From Trinickia caryophylli (lineage in GTDB: Bacteria > Pseudomonadota > Gammaproteobacteria > Burkholderiales > Burkholderiaceae), in assembly GCF_034424545.1 (NCBI RefSeq), contig NZ_CP139970.1:930001-994000 (forward strand): a stretch of 64,000 bases of DNA, read 5' to 3'. The translations under genes were made by a program, and so were the position numbers. The notes beneath the pieces were generated by a model. It was not told the origin of the DNA and did no database searches. It was given only the letters and a program-made list of their open reading frames with translations. This document shows, in pieces, positions 44,412 through 53,448 of the stretch. Within the stretch, counting starts at the first letter, position 1; every line of letters begins with the position of its first letter.

Positions 44412-44710
44412 GGCGTTGAAGCAAAAAATTTTGCGTATTTTACAGGGTCGAGGCGGCCGGACCAGAAATTTCGCAAGGCCGGGGAATGCGGGCAACGCCA
44501 CGGCATGGGCCTGCCCGGCCGGCTGGCGGCGAGGCGCGCCGCGAAATTAGACCACTACAGTCGGGGGCGCCGGATCAGGCAACTGAATCCGGCCAAGCGA
44601 TGCCCTGCGGATAGCCGTGGAGCGACCGAGGCGTGGCCAAACGCTCCGGCGCTCGGGGGAGAAAAAATGTGAAGCCCGATAGGCGCGGCCGCGCGGACGG
44701 ATACCGCGCC

Positions 44711-45217
44711 TCAATGCTTGACGTGCCGCACGAGCAGCGTCTCCCATTCGTTCGGCGCACGGGCCACGCGCGCGTGATCGCCCGTCGGCCCGAAGCCGAG
44801 TCGCTCGTAAAAGCGCATTGCATTGCGATTGGCATCGGTCACCCAGGCATGCACTTCGTTGGCGCCGCGCCCCGCGAGCCATTCGCTCGCCGTATTGACG
44901 AGCAACTCGCCGCCGCGAAGATGACGGACGGCCGGCGCAACCCAGAGCGCGCAAACGAAGGCACGCTTTTCATCGTCGAAATACGCACCGACGAGGCCTG
45001 CCGGGTGCCCCTCGGTGTAGAGAATGAACGACGTCGAGATGTCGGATACGGCATGACGGGCAGCAACGGCGTCGAAGCTTTCCGTCTCTTCGTCAAGCGC
45101 TTCTTCCAGCGTTTCGTCGAACGCATACGGCGCTTCGCGCAGCGCGGAAGTACGCAGCTCGCGCAGCGTTGCGCCCTGATCGGCAGCGATACGGCGGACA
45201 GTCAGCGATGAACTCAT
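44711..45217 (-). CDS. GNAT family N-acetyltransferase
   Basis: A 168-residue GNAT protein with the acetyl-CoA-binding region around LWVAPAVRHLRGGELLVNTA and a final strand/helix NRNAMRFYERLGFGPTGDHA. The substrate is not evident. A perfect 14-bp palindrome lies 58 bases upstream of the start and may be an operator. Confidence 0.88.
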   Translation of the reverse strand: MSSSLTVRRIAADQGATLRELRTSALREAPYAFDETLEEALDEETESFDAVAARHAVSDISTSFILYTEGHPAGLVGAYFDDEKRAFVCALWVAPAVRHLRGGELLVNTASEWLAGRGANEVHAWVTDANRNAMRFYERLGFGPTGDHARVARAPNEWETLLVRHVKH

Positions 45218-45274
45218 GAGACTCCGTTGAACGGATGGACGCTGGTGCGTAGCTTCGTCCTAACAGACGGATCA

Positions 45275-45288
45275 GTCAAATATTTGAC
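45275..45288. promoter_or_regulatory. perfect 14-bp palindrome upstream of the GNAT gene
   Basis: GTCAAATATTTGAC is a perfect palindrome in the 192-base gap before the GNAT gene. Its right arm on the minus strand gives TTGACT, which could be part of a -35. A second dyad, ATGCTTTC/GAAAGCAT, lies at 45326-45363. Confidence 0.45.
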
Positions 45289-45409
45289 ATCGAGGGCATG
45301 ACAAAAGGCTCGCAAGCCACGGACCATGCTTTCATAACATGTAATGACTTTGAAAGAAAGCATAGCGGCCCGCCGCGACAGCCCGATACGGCCGCGAGCG
45401 GTGCAAGGC

Positions 45410-46513
45410 TCAGGCCGGCACGATCACCGAGGCCGCGTCGCGCCGCAGCGAGAATGGCAATGCTCGGCCGTAGCCGAAGCGCACGACGAGGTCGGGCCGC
45501 TTACCGCGCTCGCCGATAAGCGCGGCAAGATCTGCGCGCCACGCCGGCACTTCCACGGGTTGGTTGACGAATGCGGTCCGCAATCCCAGCCTCGTGGCCA
45601 GGAGCAGAAATCGCTGGCACGCACGTCCGACACGCATCCAGTGGACGGTATCCGCCTGCTCGCCGACAAACACCGCCACACCCGCCGACGATGCGAGCTG
45701 ACGCGCGTACTTCCCGCGTTCGGCCGTCGGCGAGAAAAACTGACGAAACGCCATGCGGCCCAGCGTATCGGGCAGCACGGGCTGACCGCTCGCCGCCGAA
45801 AAGAGCCCGTCGCGCATGGCCATCGCCGCGCGCGGGTTGAAGCGCAGCCAGTCGGAAAGCTCGCGTAAAAAGGCCTGGTCCCTCATCTGCGCATCGTTCG
45901 CCTCGACAACGAGCTCGCGCAAATCGGACAAGCGCTTGCGATCGGTCAGGACGACCACCCGTACGCCAGGCTCGGCTGCCATGCGCTCGAGCGCAGCCAG
46001 ATCGCTCGCGGCGACGGGCCGCCCGTCGTACTCGGCGCGCGTCGATTGCCGTCTTCCGATCGCATCGGCCAGCCCATAGGCGCGCGCGCTGTCGCCCGCC
46101 GCGTGCGTGTAGGCATAACGCACGCCATCCGCCTGCATGAGCGCTTCGCCAGGCCGGCCGGACGCCGTCGCGGCGATCGTCAGGTTCTCGAGTGCGCAGC
46201 CGAGGCTGACGAACAGATGATGGTCGTCGGGATCGACGGCCGGCGTGCGACGCGAACGATCCGGCACGACGTCGATGAAGCGTTCGCCCACCCGAAAGTG
46301 CCAAGGCTGTACGTTGTGACCGTTCGCCGCAAGCGTCGCGCAACGGACGATATCGACGAGCGGGGCCGCGGCACGTTCGCTGCGCAATCGGGCGGCAAGC
46401 GCAGTGTAGCCGGCCATCGATCCGACCGACGTGCGCCAGCCGGCCGTCGCACCACCTGCAGCCACAGTCGCGGCAGCGGCTGCGGCGACGAAGGTACGCC
46501 TTTTCATCCCCAC
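45410..46513 (-). CDS. Acg-type FMN-binding nitroreductase-like protein, twin-arginine exported
   Basis: A 367-residue protein with a twin-arginine-like leader (KRRTFVAAAAAATVAAGG). The duplicated nitroreductase-like fold of the Acg family follows: RCATLAANGHNVQPWHFRV near residue 58, GCALENLTIAATASG, and a second half with WMRVGRACQRFLLLATRLGL. Acg proteins bind FMN but are unusual in covering their active site; their role is thought to be flavin storage or redox. Start at 46513 or six bases later. It is separated by 61 bases from the DUF3999 gene upstream. Confidence 0.82.
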   Translation of the reverse strand: MGMKRRTFVAAAAAATVAAGGATAGWRTSVGSMAGYTALAARLRSERAAAPLVDIVRCATLAANGHNVQPWHFRVGERFIDVVPDRSRRTPAVDPDDHHLFVSLGCALENLTIAATASGRPGEALMQADGVRYAYTHAAGDSARAYGLADAIGRRQSTRAEYDGRPVAASDLAALERMAAEPGVRVVVLTDRKRLSDLRELVVEANDAQMRDQAFLRELSDWLRFNPRAAMAMRDGLFSAASGQPVLPDTLGRMAFRQFFSPTAERGKYARQLASSAGVAVFVGEQADTVHWMRVGRACQRFLLLATRLGLRTAFVNQPVEVPAWRADLAALIGERGKRPDLVVRFGYGRALPFSLRRDAASVIVPA

Positions 46514-46574
46514 CTCGCGGCTCTGGTAACGACGCGATCATGCGGCCATCGTGCGAGCGCGCCGTTGACGGAGC

Positions 46575-47921
46575 TCAACGATCGGCCCCGTCCTCTCGCT
46601 GACGGAGCAATCGCCAGGCAATCGCGGCGAGGACCGCTACAGCAAGCACGAGTGCCCCCCAGAGCACATAGGGACGTGCCGCCGTCCCATCGCCGGCCAG
46701 CGCATCGCGCGCTTCCTTCGCCGAGACAGGCAACGGCGCGCCGACACTCGCCGCGGCAATCGCAGCGGCGGGCGTCACCACGAGTTCGTCGCGCGCCTGC
46801 GCCGCGCTGCGAAGCCGGCCGTTGCCCACCGCGAGCGTGAATGGCGGCGCACCTCGCGCAACGAAGGTGAGCGATGCCGGCTGCCAGCCGAACGAAACGG
46901 CCGGCACACCGCCTCCGAGCCCACCATTGCGTGCATCGACAACGAGGCGCCACTCACGGTCGGTATCCGGTGCGAGTTCGAGCGGTGCGTTGCGCTGTTC
47001 GCTCGCGCCCTGCGCGAGTCGAAAGAGCAGGCCTTGCGCCACCTCGCGCCATGGCGCTCGCGCACCGGGCCGCGAGTACACCGCCGCATGCACGACCGTA
47101 TTTGCCTGCGGCAACGCAAACGTCACGCGATCGACGGGATAAGCCCCGCCCGTCTCGAATCGGTATTCTCCGGGTTCGTCGCCCGCGCGCGACGTCACGT
47201 TCTCGCGCCACGCACGCGCATGCGGCGGAGCCGGCTCGCCCTCGGCAAGCACCTCCGCTTGCATCGCCTCGATCTCGGGTGCCGCGTCGAGCCACTGCAA
47301 CCGCACGTATCGGCCAGGAGCGAGATCGATCGGAATGCGGTCCTGCACGAGGCTGTCGCCACCGCGTTCGACCTTGAGCAACGAGGTATCGCCGAGCGGC
47401 CGCCAGCCGCGCAAGTCGTCGCTCGCCTCCACGCGCACGCGCCCCTGGAAGCGCACATCGTGCAAGCGAACGCGCAATGCGGCGATGCGCCCGGGGCGCG
47501 CGCCGAGGTCGACAAGGTCCATGCCGTGCCCAGCCGCACCCCGCTGCGGCGCCGACGGCAGGAAGCGCAACGTGCCGTCCTGTCCGATCGACACGCCCGC
47601 GGGCGCGCCCTCGCTGCCGACCGCGGCCTGTGGCAGCGAAAACCATTTCAGATCGCGAAGCGTAGGCGCGGCGGCGGGAGCGCGGGGTGCGTCGAGCGAG
47701 TAAGGCACGGGCTCGCCCGCACCGTTGAAGATGCGAACATCGCTCAGATCCTCGCTTCGGCTCGCGGCATAAACCGACGGCGGCACCGCAAGCGTGTAAT
47801 ACGCCGCGGGCCCGTCGAGCGTCAACGCGAAACGATGCGCAAACGCGTCCGCCGCCGAGCAAACAGCCGCGGGAGACAACGTCAGCCCACTCAAGGCCCA
47901 TGCGACCATCCAGCGCTTCAC
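46575..47921 (-). CDS. DUF3999 domain-containing membrane protein
   Basis: A 448-residue protein with a signal peptide (MKRWMVAWALSGLTLSPAAVCSA) and a long periplasmic region of beta-rich, discoidin-like sequence (YTLAVPPSVYAASRSEDLSD, RVRVEASDDLRGWRPLGDTS). A single C-terminal membrane helix (LWGALVLAVAVLAAIAWRLL) and a short basic tail end it. This is the DUF3999 architecture, of unknown function. It overlaps the end of the DUF2339 gene by four bases. The two families are often encoded together and probably act as a pair in the envelope. Confidence 0.86.
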   Translation of the reverse strand: MKRWMVAWALSGLTLSPAAVCSAADAFAHRFALTLDGPAAYYTLAVPPSVYAASRSEDLSDVRIFNGAGEPVPYSLDAPRAPAAAPTLRDLKWFSLPQAAVGSEGAPAGVSIGQDGTLRFLPSAPQRGAAGHGMDLVDLGARPGRIAALRVRLHDVRFQGRVRVEASDDLRGWRPLGDTSLLKVERGGDSLVQDRIPIDLAPGRYVRLQWLDAAPEIEAMQAEVLAEGEPAPPHARAWRENVTSRAGDEPGEYRFETGGAYPVDRVTFALPQANTVVHAAVYSRPGARAPWREVAQGLLFRLAQGASEQRNAPLELAPDTDREWRLVVDARNGGLGGGVPAVSFGWQPASLTFVARGAPPFTLAVGNGRLRSAAQARDELVVTPAAAIAAASVGAPLPVSAKEARDALAGDGTAARPYVLWGALVLAVAVLAAIAWRLLRQREDGADR

Positions 47922-50806
47922 GATGCGGGGCCCTCGTTGCGGTCTCGTTCGATCTTCTTCGGCGGCAACGGAGAAAAGTAGCCGATCAGGAGCAGCATGA
48001 TGCCGATGCCGATAAACGAGACGATGCGTTCAAGACCTTGTACATAGGACAGATCGAAGAGAAAGAGCTTGATCACCGTCAGCACGAGCAGCCCCGCACC
48101 GACGAACCATATCGTGCGCTCGCGCCGGCGCGTTGCCCAGACCGTGACGGCGAGCGCGCAAACGGTCCAGAGCACCGAGATCGACGCCTGGGCGAGCGTC
48201 GACTCCATCATCGCCGACAACCGATATTCGACGCCTGTCCAATGATGAAGCGTGCGCAGCAGCAACGCATTGAGCCAGAGAAAGAGCGTCGCGAGCATGA
48301 CCGCCGCCGCCGGACGCGACGGCACCGCGACGCCGAGCGCCCGCACCCGGCGCAGCCACGCCAGGATGGCGACGAACATGAGCAGCTCGGCCACGTCGAG
48401 GGGATTGAGAACGGGTAGCCACCATAGCGGTGCCGCGCTGCCGTCGCTCGCGAGGCTCGCGAGCGCCCAAAGCCAGAGCAGAAACGCGAGCGGACCGCAG
48501 CCCCACAACTGATAGGCTCGCGCGAATCGTCCGATGGGCCAGCGCAAGCGAGCACCCACGCTCGACACGGCCAGCAGCAGCAGGCCGAAACCGTATGCCC
48601 AGGCGCTGAAACTCCAGGCCCCCTCCGGAACATAGGCGCGCATGCGCCAATAGCCCTCGTGCGCGAGCAGCAGGCACAACGTGGCGAACAGCACCGTATG
48701 AAGCGGGCCGAGAATCCGCGTGCTCACCGTGCGTTCCTGGCGCCACAGCAACAGGTAGCCGAGTACGACGGCAAACGGCCAGGCAAGCGCACCGATACCC
48801 GACAGCGGCGCCAGCGACGAACCGATACCGGCGAGCGCGAGCATGGCGAGCGCGGGCGCCAATGCGAGCGCGGCCCGCTCGGCGAGCGGCCATCCGAGCA
48901 CTCTGCATGCGAGGTGCGCCAGCCACGCGGTGACGAGCGCGAAGAGCACGAAGGCATCGAGCAGGAACCGCGAAAAATGCGAGAGATCGTGATGCCGCGC
49001 ATAAAACGCGATCTCGTTTGCGCCGCCGCCGAGCCACCAGAGCAGGCCCCAGAACGCCGATGCGAGCCCGACGTGCTCGAGCCACGCATGCCATGCTTTC
49101 GTCTCGTCGCGCCCGTGTAGCCACCAGCCGGTGAAAATACCCGCCAGCGCGATCAGCAAGGTGGCAATGTACGGGCCGTTGAGGACGGGCAGGCCGTTCG
49201 CCGCGGCGACGATGGGCACGCTGGCCAGATAGGCGGCGGCCGCGGCGAGTTGCATGAGCACGCCGAACGCGAGTTGAACGTGACGGCGCTGCCGGGTCCC
49301 GAGCCATACGACCGCGGCGCCCTCGATCGCCCACGCGGCCGACGTCGTGGGGCCGCTGAACGCCAGGGGTATGGCGATCGTCGCAAAAATGACGGCGAGC
49401 GCGATCGTCGACTGGAAGAGCAGATCGAACCGGGCCCGCCGGCGTGCCAGCCACGCGCCGATCGCGAGATAGATTGCCGCCAGCGCGACGGCGCTCCACG
49501 CGAGACCGAATGGAATGCGGCTCAGGAGGGCCGCCTGCAGGCCGATCGTAACGATCGGCGTGCCGAAGACGAGCGTGCCATCGACGTAATGACGCACGGC
49601 AAGTTCGCGCCTGAACGCATAAAGCAGCGCGATGCCCGTATAGATCGCGAAAAAGAGGATGACGAACGGCTCTGTACTCGCGAGCAGTTCCGGGCGGTAG
49701 GCTGTGACGCCCCAGACCGTGCCGATCGAATAGGTGAACACGAACCCCAGCAGGTTGAGGGCGCGCCACGCCTTGAACCAGGCGATCGCGAAAATGCCGG
49801 CATCGAGCAAGGCGTAGTAACCGAAGAGCATGACATGGCTACCGCCCCCGGTCGAAATCAGCACTGGGGCGAGGAAGCCGCCGGCGGTCCCGAGGAACGC
49901 AAGGGCCGGCGCGTCCTGGCGCACCGCGAGAAAAGCACTGAGCGTGCAAACAGCGACGAGCAGCGGCATCGCCGCCGCCACGGGCAGCAGACCGTACAGC
50001 CGCGTCGCCGCAAACACGGTCAGATAAAGCACGCCTACCCCGCCCCCCTCCAGCACGAGGCCATAGGCACCGCGCGCCGCGCCGATGCGCCACCCGATGA
50101 CCAGCAGCGCAACGGCTGCCAGCGCCACGCCGGCGAGCCGGTACTCGATCGGCAGCATATCGTTGTCGGCGGCGTACTTCAGCAGGAACGCGATGCCGAA
50201 AAAGAGCACGACGATGCCGACGCGCACGACCGTGTTGCCGCCGAGGAGCCAGTCGCGCGCGACCGCGAAGGCGCGCTCGGGCAGGCTCGGCGCCGGTGGC
50301 TGCTGCGGTTGTTGCAACTGCTGCGGGGCCGATGGCGGCTCCGGGGACGGAACGGGTGCAGAAAGGTCGCCGGCCGGTGGTGTAACGCGCGTGTAAATCG
50401 TATCCGGCGCGGCGGCTGCGGCGGGCTGGGGCTGGGGCTGGGGCTGGGGCTGGGGTTGAGGTTGAGGCGCGGGCGCTGCCTGCGCGGGCCCCGCCTCGCG
50501 CTCGGCCGCGTTGGCAGGCAAACCGGCAGTGCCCGCCCGCATGTCGGCCAGTTCGCGCGCGAGCCTCGCGACCTGCTCCTCGAGCAGCGCGACGCGTTCC
50601 GGCAGCGGAAGACCTGCGCCGCGCGCGTCGGCCGGCGGCGCGGCTTGAAGATCGCCGTTCGGGCTGCTCGCGCGCTTGCCGAAGAGCGAACCCAGCGCGA
50701 TGCCGATAAGCGCACCCGCGAGCGCCGCGCCCAATTCGGACCCTCCGAAGAGCGACGCGATCGACATGCCGAGAAAAAAGCCCAGTAAGCCGAAAATCCA
50801 GCGCAT
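47918..50806 (-). CDS. DUF2339 domain-containing polytopic membrane protein
   Basis: A 962-residue protein with more than 20 predicted membrane helices. A short N-terminal glycine-rich hydrophobic segment (FGLLGFFLGMSIASLFGG) is followed by a soluble linker (residues about 45-175). The linker has a coiled-coil-like stretch (RVALLEEQVARLARELADMR) and a Gln-Pro repeat (PQPQPQPQPQPQPQP). The rest is membrane helices. It matches DUF2339, for which no function is established. It is translationally coupled to the DUF3999 gene. Confidence 0.87.
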   Translation of the reverse strand: MRWIFGLLGFFLGMSIASLFGGSELGAALAGALIGIALGSLFGKRASSPNGDLQAAPPADARGAGLPLPERVALLEEQVARLARELADMRAGTAGLPANAAEREAGPAQAAPAPQPQPQPQPQPQPQPAAAAAPDTIYTRVTPPAGDLSAPVPSPEPPSAPQQLQQPQQPPAPSLPERAFAVARDWLLGGNTVVRVGIVVLFFGIAFLLKYAADNDMLPIEYRLAGVALAAVALLVIGWRIGAARGAYGLVLEGGGVGVLYLTVFAATRLYGLLPVAAAMPLLVAVCTLSAFLAVRQDAPALAFLGTAGGFLAPVLISTGGGSHVMLFGYYALLDAGIFAIAWFKAWRALNLLGFVFTYSIGTVWGVTAYRPELLASTEPFVILFFAIYTGIALLYAFRRELAVRHYVDGTLVFGTPIVTIGLQAALLSRIPFGLAWSAVALAAIYLAIGAWLARRRARFDLLFQSTIALAVIFATIAIPLAFSGPTTSAAWAIEGAAVVWLGTRQRRHVQLAFGVLMQLAAAAAYLASVPIVAAANGLPVLNGPYIATLLIALAGIFTGWWLHGRDETKAWHAWLEHVGLASAFWGLLWWLGGGANEIAFYARHHDLSHFSRFLLDAFVLFALVTAWLAHLACRVLGWPLAERAALALAPALAMLALAGIGSSLAPLSGIGALAWPFAVVLGYLLLWRQERTVSTRILGPLHTVLFATLCLLLAHEGYWRMRAYVPEGAWSFSAWAYGFGLLLLAVSSVGARLRWPIGRFARAYQLWGCGPLAFLLWLWALASLASDGSAAPLWWLPVLNPLDVAELLMFVAILAWLRRVRALGVAVPSRPAAAVMLATLFLWLNALLLRTLHHWTGVEYRLSAMMESTLAQASISVLWTVCALAVTVWATRRRERTIWFVGAGLLVLTVIKLFLFDLSYVQGLERIVSFIGIGIMLLLIGYFSPLPPKKIERDRNEGPAS
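50424..50466. repeat. hexanucleotide tandem repeat encoding Gln-Pro
   Basis: About seven copies of GGCTGG-type units (minus-strand CCAGCC/CCTCAACC variants) encode the QP repeat in the linker of the DUF2339 protein. The unit length is a multiple of three, so copy-number change would alter linker length without a frameshift. Confidence 0.8.
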
Positions 50807-50979
50807 CGTTGCCCTCTTTTCTTATCGGTATCGCGTCTGGAGACCGGAGCGGAGCAATGCTCCGCCGGCGGTAGATCGCGGCACGTAGCGTGGTCAAGCG
50901 ATGCGTAGGCTATCACATCGGACTGGTCGGTTTTTCGGGCATTTCTCCCGCAGGCGCTATGAAACGTGCGCGCGGCGTT

Positions 50980-51900
50980 TCATGACTGCAGCGACGCCGC
51001 ATGCGTGGCAATGAAATCCCTTAGCCACGCTTGCGCGGGATGGCTCTCGGTGCGCCGATGCCACATGAGATCGAACACGATCTCGGGCAATACGACCGGC
51101 GGCGCAAACGATGCGAGCCGGCGGCTCGCGGGCGAACCGAGCGCAACACGCTTCATGACGGTCGCGACCAGGCTCGTTCGCGCAACGACACCGGGCACCG
51201 CGAATAGCTGCGGCAACGTCAGCGCGAGCCTGCGCTTTTGGCCCTGTTGCGCGAGTACCTGATCGACGAGGCCGTGCGCGTCGCCTTCGGGCGATGCGAG
51301 AACGTGATCGAGTGCAAGGTAGGTCTTCAGGCTCATGGTGCGACGCGCCGCCACCGGATGATCCCGGGCGACGATGGTGACGAACTCGTCGCGCAGGATG
51401 TGACGCGTCCGTATGCGGCCCTCCGAGTAACTCGGCGGCACGCCGATCGCGGCGTCGATGGCGCCGGTATCCAGCAGATCCACCCCGTGGTCGCGATGGG
51501 TAAACGCGTGCACGGCGATCGAGATGCCGGGTGCTTGCCGCCCGAGCGATTCCAGCAACGACGGCAACAGGACGAAAGCGGGATAGTCGGACAGGCCCAG
51601 GTTGAACTTCAGCGACGCATTCTGCGGTGCGAACGCGGGGGCATCGAGAAACGTGTTTTCGATCTGCCGCAGCGCCTGCGCGATCGGTTCCGCGAGATCG
51701 CGCGCCCGCGGCGTGGGAAGCAACCCCTCCGCACTGCGAAGAAAGAGCGGATCGCCAACCAGTTTTCGCAGCCGCGACAACGCCGCGCTCATGGCCGGCT
51801 GGCTGACGCCTACCTGCGTAGCCGCGCGCGTCACGTTGCGCTCGTTCATCAACGCATCGAACGCGACCAGCAGATTCAGATCGATTCCTCTGAAATCCAT
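50980..51900 (-). CDS. LysR-family regulator (NodD-like)
   Basis: A 306-residue LysR protein starting MDFRGIDLNLLVAFDALMNE, with HTH RAATQVGVSQPAMSAALSRL and the RKLVGDPLFLRSAEGLLPTP segment of the NodD/SyrM-like branch. The effector domain follows. It is divergent (95 bases) from the SnoaL-like/oxidoreductase pair, its likely target. An AT-rich region between the starts probably contains the operator. Confidence 0.9.
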   Translation of the reverse strand: MDFRGIDLNLLVAFDALMNERNVTRAATQVGVSQPAMSAALSRLRKLVGDPLFLRSAEGLLPTPRARDLAEPIAQALRQIENTFLDAPAFAPQNASLKFNLGLSDYPAFVLLPSLLESLGRQAPGISIAVHAFTHRDHGVDLLDTGAIDAAIGVPPSYSEGRIRTRHILRDEFVTIVARDHPVAARRTMSLKTYLALDHVLASPEGDAHGLVDQVLAQQGQKRRLALTLPQLFAVPGVVARTSLVATVMKRVALGSPASRRLASFAPPVVLPEIVFDLMWHRRTESHPAQAWLRDFIATHAASLQS

Positions 51901-51995
51901 AAAACGAATAAACACATATACCAGTTATTTGTTGGACAGATTTTAGATCGATCCACAAAATTGCGCCATCACCGACCACATCGACGAGCCATCTC

Positions 51996-52451
51996 ATGAG
52001 CACTTTTGACATCGACGTTGCCGCACGCCTGCGGGCCGAGCGCGAAGCGGTGGAAACGCTTTATCGCGCGTTCGGGGACAAGAACCCCGATCTCGTGGAC
52101 GCCGTACTGGCGCCCGACTGGGACGACATCCCGCTCGGGCCCGGACAGGCCCCGGGACCCGCGGGCATCAAGCCCATTATCGAAAGTTTCGGCAAGGCCC
52201 TCCCCGACGTACGCATCACGATCCACGATCTGATGCAAGCGCCCGGCAAGATTGCCGTGCGGGCGGAAATCAGTGGGACGCATGAGGGCGAATTGTTCGG
52301 CATCGCGCCGACGGGCAAGAAAGTCGCTTTCGGCCTCCATGAATTCCATACGCTCGACGGCGCGCGCATCACGACGACCTGGCACATGGAAGACTGGTTG
52401 GGCCTCTTCCTCCAACTCGGCCAGTTCCCGCCCCAGCCTTGGCCCATTTGA
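51996..52451 (+). CDS. SnoaL-like ester cyclase family protein
   Basis: A 151-residue protein of the NTF2/SnoaL fold. Typical features are an N-terminal helix (REAVETLYRAFGDKNPDLVD), PGPAGIKPIIESFGKALPD, and HEGELFGIAPTGKKVAFGLH followed by WHMEDWLGLFLQLGQ. Such proteins include polyketide cyclases and many uncharacterised small-molecule enzymes. It is ten bases upstream of the oxidoreductase gene and probably co-transcribed with it under the divergent LysR protein. Confidence 0.88.
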   Translation: MSTFDIDVAARLRAEREAVETLYRAFGDKNPDLVDAVLAPDWDDIPLGPGQAPGPAGIKPIIESFGKALPDVRITIHDLMQAPGKIAVRAEISGTHEGELFGIAPTGKKVAFGLHEFHTLDGARITTTWHMEDWLGLFLQLGQFPPQPWPI

Positions 52452-52461
52452 CGAGACAACC

Positions 52462-53376
52462 ATGAAAGCAGCCGTTATCGGAACCTTCGGCAAACCCGAC
52501 GTCGTCACTATCGGCGAGGCGAGCCTGCGCCCCCTCGGGCCGGACGACGCCCTGGTACGAGTCGAAGCCACCGGGTTGAACCCGCTCGATCTGAAAATCA
52601 TCGCGGGCTACATGCAGCAGGTCTTTCCCATCGCGTTCCCCTATGTGCCGGGAACCGATTTCAGCGGCGTCATCGAAGCAGTCGGCACGCAGGTGACTCG
52701 ATTCCAGCCAGGCGATCGGGTAGTCGGGCGCACCGCGCCGGGCGCCGGTGGCGCGCTGGCCGCCCACGTGGCGATCGGCGCCGCGGACCTATGCGCCGTG
52801 CCGCACGAGATGAGCTTCGAGCAGGCAGCCGCACTGCCCACCGCCTTCGGCACTGCCCGGCAAGCCCTCTTCGACGTCGGGCAACTGCGGCGCGGGCAGC
52901 GCGTGCTCATCCACGCGGCGGCGGGCGGCGTCGGCGGCATGGCCGTGCAGCAGGCCCGTCACGCCGGCGCTCATGTCATTGCCACGGCATCCAGCGCAAA
53001 TCATGCGCTCGTGCGCGAACTCGGCGCCGACGAGATCATCGACTACCGCACCGAGGACTTCGCGCGCGTTCGCGATATCGACCTCGTGCTCGATACGATG
53101 GGCGGCGAGACGCTGGAAAGATCGTGGTCGGTGCTCGCTCCCGGGGGGCGCATTGCGAGCCTCGTCGAGTTCGGTATCGAGCCCCGCAACGGGCACGCGG
53201 GCGAGTTCGTGTTCTTTTCGAGCGCCACACCGTTTCTACCCGACGCGATGCGCTTGTTCGAAGCCGGACAATTGCAGATCGTCATCGATGCGATAGCCGG
53301 TCTCGACGAGGCCCGCTCGGCGCTGGAACGTCTCGCCACCGGTCACGTGCGAGGCAAGGTCGTCGTGCGTCGTTAG
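52462..53376 (+). CDS. zinc-independent alcohol dehydrogenase/quinone oxidoreductase family protein
   Basis: A 304-residue MDR-superfamily reductase. The N-terminal GroES-like domain (ATGLNPLDLKIIAGYM, VPGTDFSGVIEAVG) lacks the zinc ligands of classical alcohol dehydrogenases. The Rossmann domain has HAAAGGVGGMAVQQA for NAD(P)H binding. Relatives reduce quinones or enones. The partner SnoaL gene and LysR regulator suggest an inducible detoxification or degradation pair; the substrate is unknown. Confidence 0.9.
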   Translation: MKAAVIGTFGKPDVVTIGEASLRPLGPDDALVRVEATGLNPLDLKIIAGYMQQVFPIAFPYVPGTDFSGVIEAVGTQVTRFQPGDRVVGRTAPGAGGALAAHVAIGAADLCAVPHEMSFEQAAALPTAFGTARQALFDVGQLRRGQRVLIHAAAGGVGGMAVQQARHAGAHVIATASSANHALVRELGADEIIDYRTEDFARVRDIDLVLDTMGGETLERSWSVLAPGGRIASLVEFGIEPRNGHAGEFVFFSSATPFLPDAMRLFEAGQLQIVIDAIAGLDEARSALERLATGHVRGKVVVRR

Positions 53377-53448
53377 GATTCCGAAGTTTCATGGTCCACC
53401 CAAGGAAAGCACCCGGCCTGCGGGTAGCCGGCCGGGCGAAACGTGGAA

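Noticed and set aside
49250..50788. A 512-codon plus-strand frame opposite the DUF2339 gene
   Set aside because: Extremely charged antisense translation of a membrane-protein gene; no domain.
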